NCBI GenBank assembly: GCA_023488865.1
Contig: JAMDDG010000132.1
Span: forward strand, 1 to 8,141
From: Bacteroidota bacterium
GTDB taxonomy: Bacteria; Bacteroidota; Bacteroidia; Bacteroidales; Prolixibacteraceae
Direction of reading: 5' to 3'
Length of the DNA: 8,141 nucleotides
The position numbers and the translations under genes were made by a program. Positions 6,444-8,141 of this stretch are shown one piece after another (within the stretch, counting starts at the first letter, position 1; every line of letters starts with the position of its first letter). The notes beneath the pieces were generated by a model, which was not told the DNA's origin, ran no database searches, and saw nothing but the letters and a program-made list of their open reading frames with translations.

Positions 6444-8135
6444 TTATTCTGCCAGTAACTTTTTTGTAACTATTTTACTATCGGCATACCCAATCCTGTT
6501 GGCAATTATATACAGGTACTTAGCCCCATTGGTCTTAATAGGATCCTTATATAGTTGCCAGCCACTGTTTAAGTCGGGCTTAAGCTCCTTTTCGGAGAGA
6601 ATATAACCAATGGACGACCCAACAGTGGCACATGAGATTTGGACAGTTCCACCCTTGATGGAAATGATTGGTTGGTCAGTTTTTGGCTGTACTCCTCCCG
6701 GCCACATTTGTTCGATCATCTGCGCCTCCGGGATACTTGCTTTGTCATGAATATCAGTTACAAAATGATCCAATGCATCACGAAGTTCCTTTATTTTAGC
6801 GGCATACTGCGGATCGTCAATCCGGTTGTTCAGGTTAAACGGATCCGTTTGACAATCATAAAATTCCTCTTTGGTTTTAGCAGGCCTGAACCAGTAGGCG
6901 GTTGGTCCTGACAATTTTCCGCCGTCACGCAAACGGAGCAGTTCATTCATCATATCCATCTGTTTCCGGTAAGTGACATCTTTGTAGGCTGGCAATTCCG
7001 GATAATAATTTTTCACAAACAGATAGCGTTTGTCCCTGATCACCCGTATCCTGTCCGAAAATTCATCAAACCGGTCCCCTGATCCAAAGATATATTTGCG
7101 GGGTTCTGAAGCTTTGTAGGTTCCAAGAAATGCTTGTCCTTGCATATAATCAGGAGGTTTTATACCGGCCAGCGACAATATGGTAGGCGCCAGATCGACA
7201 TAAGAGACCAGATCGTCCACCCGCCCGGCATGAGCCCCACCCGGAAAATGGACCAATAACGGCACCCTCAGCCCGGAATCATAGATTTCACGCTTCCCCC
7301 GGGGCAATGGCCCGCCATGGTCGCTGAAAAAGAAAATGATCGTTTTGTCATACAACCCGGCCTTTTTTAGTTCAGCTATTTTTTCACCTAACTGTTTGTC
7401 AAGTAGCTCAATGTTTGAATAATTACGCGCTACATCCTGCCTGACAATGGAATCCTCGGGATAATAATCAGGTAATGGAACTGATTTGGGTGAGACTGTC
7501 TGAGGTAATTTCTTGTTTATCCACATCCTTGATTCGTGGGTAACCTCGTGGTTGAACACCGAGAAGAACGGTCTCCCCGAAGGACAGTTTTTCCAGGTGG
7601 CATTTTTACTGTTATCGTCCCAGGCTGTTACCGGTGCGGCAAACTGGTAATCCGTCTTGTAATTATTCGTACAGTAATATCCGTCAGCACGAAGATATTC
7701 CGTAAAACATTTTACAAAATCAGGGATAACAGCTGAATACAGCCTGACCGGTTGGCCTGCGACATCCGTAGCACCTGTTTTCTGATCATATTTCCGTACA
7801 CCCCAACCCATGACATCATGGGCCGTTCGCATGTTCTGGGTCCCGATCGAGGCCGGGTACATCCCCGTAATGATTGCTGAACGGCTGGGAGCACAAACTC
7901 CAACCACGGCAAACGCCCGCGTAAAAACAAGGCTTTCGCTGGCCAGTTTATCCAGATTGGGCGTGTGGGCAGTGGAATCACCGTAAAAGGAAAGTGTCGG
8001 ACTAATATCCTCACAACTTAGCCACAGAATATTCGGACGTTCTACCTTCACAGCTTGCTGTTTTACACCAAAAACTGACATTGGGCCAAGCAGAAGGGCC
8101 AATGCTACCAGGTGTTCTTTCTTTTCTGAATACAT
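6444..8135 (-). CDS. Exported Cys-type sulfatase (formylglycine-dependent, S1 family)
   Basis: A 563-residue sulfate-ester hydrolase of the alkaline-phosphatase superfamily. Residues 1-23 form a Sec signal peptide (hydrophobic LVALALLLGP core), so it acts in the periplasm or at the surface. The sulfatase signature CAPSRSAIITG is at 81-91, with C81 (codon TGT at 7895-7893) as the residue to be converted to formylglycine and R85 supporting it. Other active-site features are NILWLSCED (35-43, metal site), GYYCTNNYKTDY (152-163, carrying the lysine of the second signature), FNHEVTHES (194-202), SDHGG with D272 and H273 (metal ligands), and RGKREIYDSGLRVPLL with K281. After the catalytic and C-terminal subdomains, residues about 488-563 (SIKGGTVQISCATVGSSIGY onwards) resemble the small beta-sandwich appended to some hexosaminidases and sulfatases. 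The anSME gene follows at 25 bp and should activate it. Substrate is uncertain: the motifs recall annotated heparan N-sulfatase-like proteins, so a sulfated glycan is likely. The start lies 6 bp from the window edge, so a slightly longer N-terminus cannot be excluded, although the signal peptide supports this ATG. Confidence 0.93.
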   Translation of the reverse strand: MYSEKKEHLVALALLLGPMSVFGVKQQAVKVERPNILWLSCEDISPTLSFYGDSTAHTPNLDKLASESLVFTRAFAVVGVCAPSRSAIITGMYPASIGTQNMRTAHDVMGWGVRKYDQKTGATDVAGQPVRLYSAVIPDFVKCFTEYLRADGYYCTNNYKTDYQFAAPVTAWDDNSKNATWKNCPSGRPFFSVFNHEVTHESRMWINKKLPQTVSPKSVPLPDYYPEDSIVRQDVARNYSNIELLDKQLGEKIAELKKAGLYDKTIIFFFSDHGGPLPRGKREIYDSGLRVPLLVHFPGGAHAGRVDDLVSYVDLAPTILSLAGIKPPDYMQGQAFLGTYKASEPRKYIFGSGDRFDEFSDRIRVIRDKRYLFVKNYYPELPAYKDVTYRKQMDMMNELLRLRDGGKLSGPTAYWFRPAKTKEEFYDCQTDPFNLNNRIDDPQYAAKIKELRDALDHFVTDIHDKASIPEAQMIEQMWPGGVQPKTDQPIISIKGGTVQISCATVGSSIGYILSEKELKPDLNSGWQLYKDPIKTNGAKYLYIIANRIGYADSKIVTKKLLAE

Positions 8136-8141
8136 ATCTTT

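Noticed and set aside
1..8141. tRNA, rRNA, CRISPR arrays, insertion sequences, phage or toxin-antitoxin genes
   Set aside because: Nothing of these types was seen. The window is almost fully occupied by six intact minus-strand genes.

Overview
This 8.1-kb window looks like Bacteroidota (Cytophagales/Marinilabiliales-like) chromosomal DNA. The reasons are that start codons lack Shine-Dalgarno sequences and are preceded by A/T-rich stretches, one intergenic gap holds a TAnnTTTG-type -7 element, and the protein content fits that phylum (exported Cys-type sulfatase, anaerobic sulfatase maturase, SUMF1-domain lipoprotein, EmrAB-TolC-like efflux operon). The phylum call is inference from style; I could not run a search. 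All convincing genes are on the minus strand, so the biology reads from right to left.

Region A (8135 down to 4264) is a tight three-gene sulfatase module. It holds an exported sulfatase whose nucleophile is a cysteine (CAPSR motif), a radical-SAM/SPASM anaerobic sulfatase-maturing enzyme (anSME), and a lipoprotein with a formylglycine-generating-enzyme (SUMF1) fold. Intergenic gaps are 25 and 10 bp, so these are probably co-transcribed. The anSME would convert the sulfatase cysteine to formylglycine in the cytoplasm before export. The SUMF1 lipoprotein would sit outside the inner membrane and appears to lack both catalytic cysteines of true FGE, so it is probably not a second maturase. The promoter of this module lies beyond the right edge.

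Region B (4263 to 4098) is a 166-bp gap containing a -7-like element and a small inverted repeat. It probably carries the promoter of the next operon.

Region C (4097 down to 151) is a complete tripartite drug-efflux/secretion operon: an EmrA/HlyD-type periplasmic adaptor, an EmrB/QacA (DHA2) 14-helix MFS pump overlapping it by ATGA, and a TolC-family outer-membrane channel 12 bp further on. No regulator gene is in the window.

Region D (150 down to 1) starts directly at the tolC-like stop codon. It reads as the C-terminal end of an M28-type metallopeptidase without the rest of the enzyme or a credible start. It looks like a 5'-truncated gene remnant at a recombination or assembly junction.

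The most notable points are the apparently catalytically dead SUMF1 lipoprotein paired with an anSME/sulfatase couple, and the flush M28 remnant after the efflux operon. I see no RNA genes, CRISPR arrays, insertion sequences or phage genes. I do not see a clearly new multi-gene system here.
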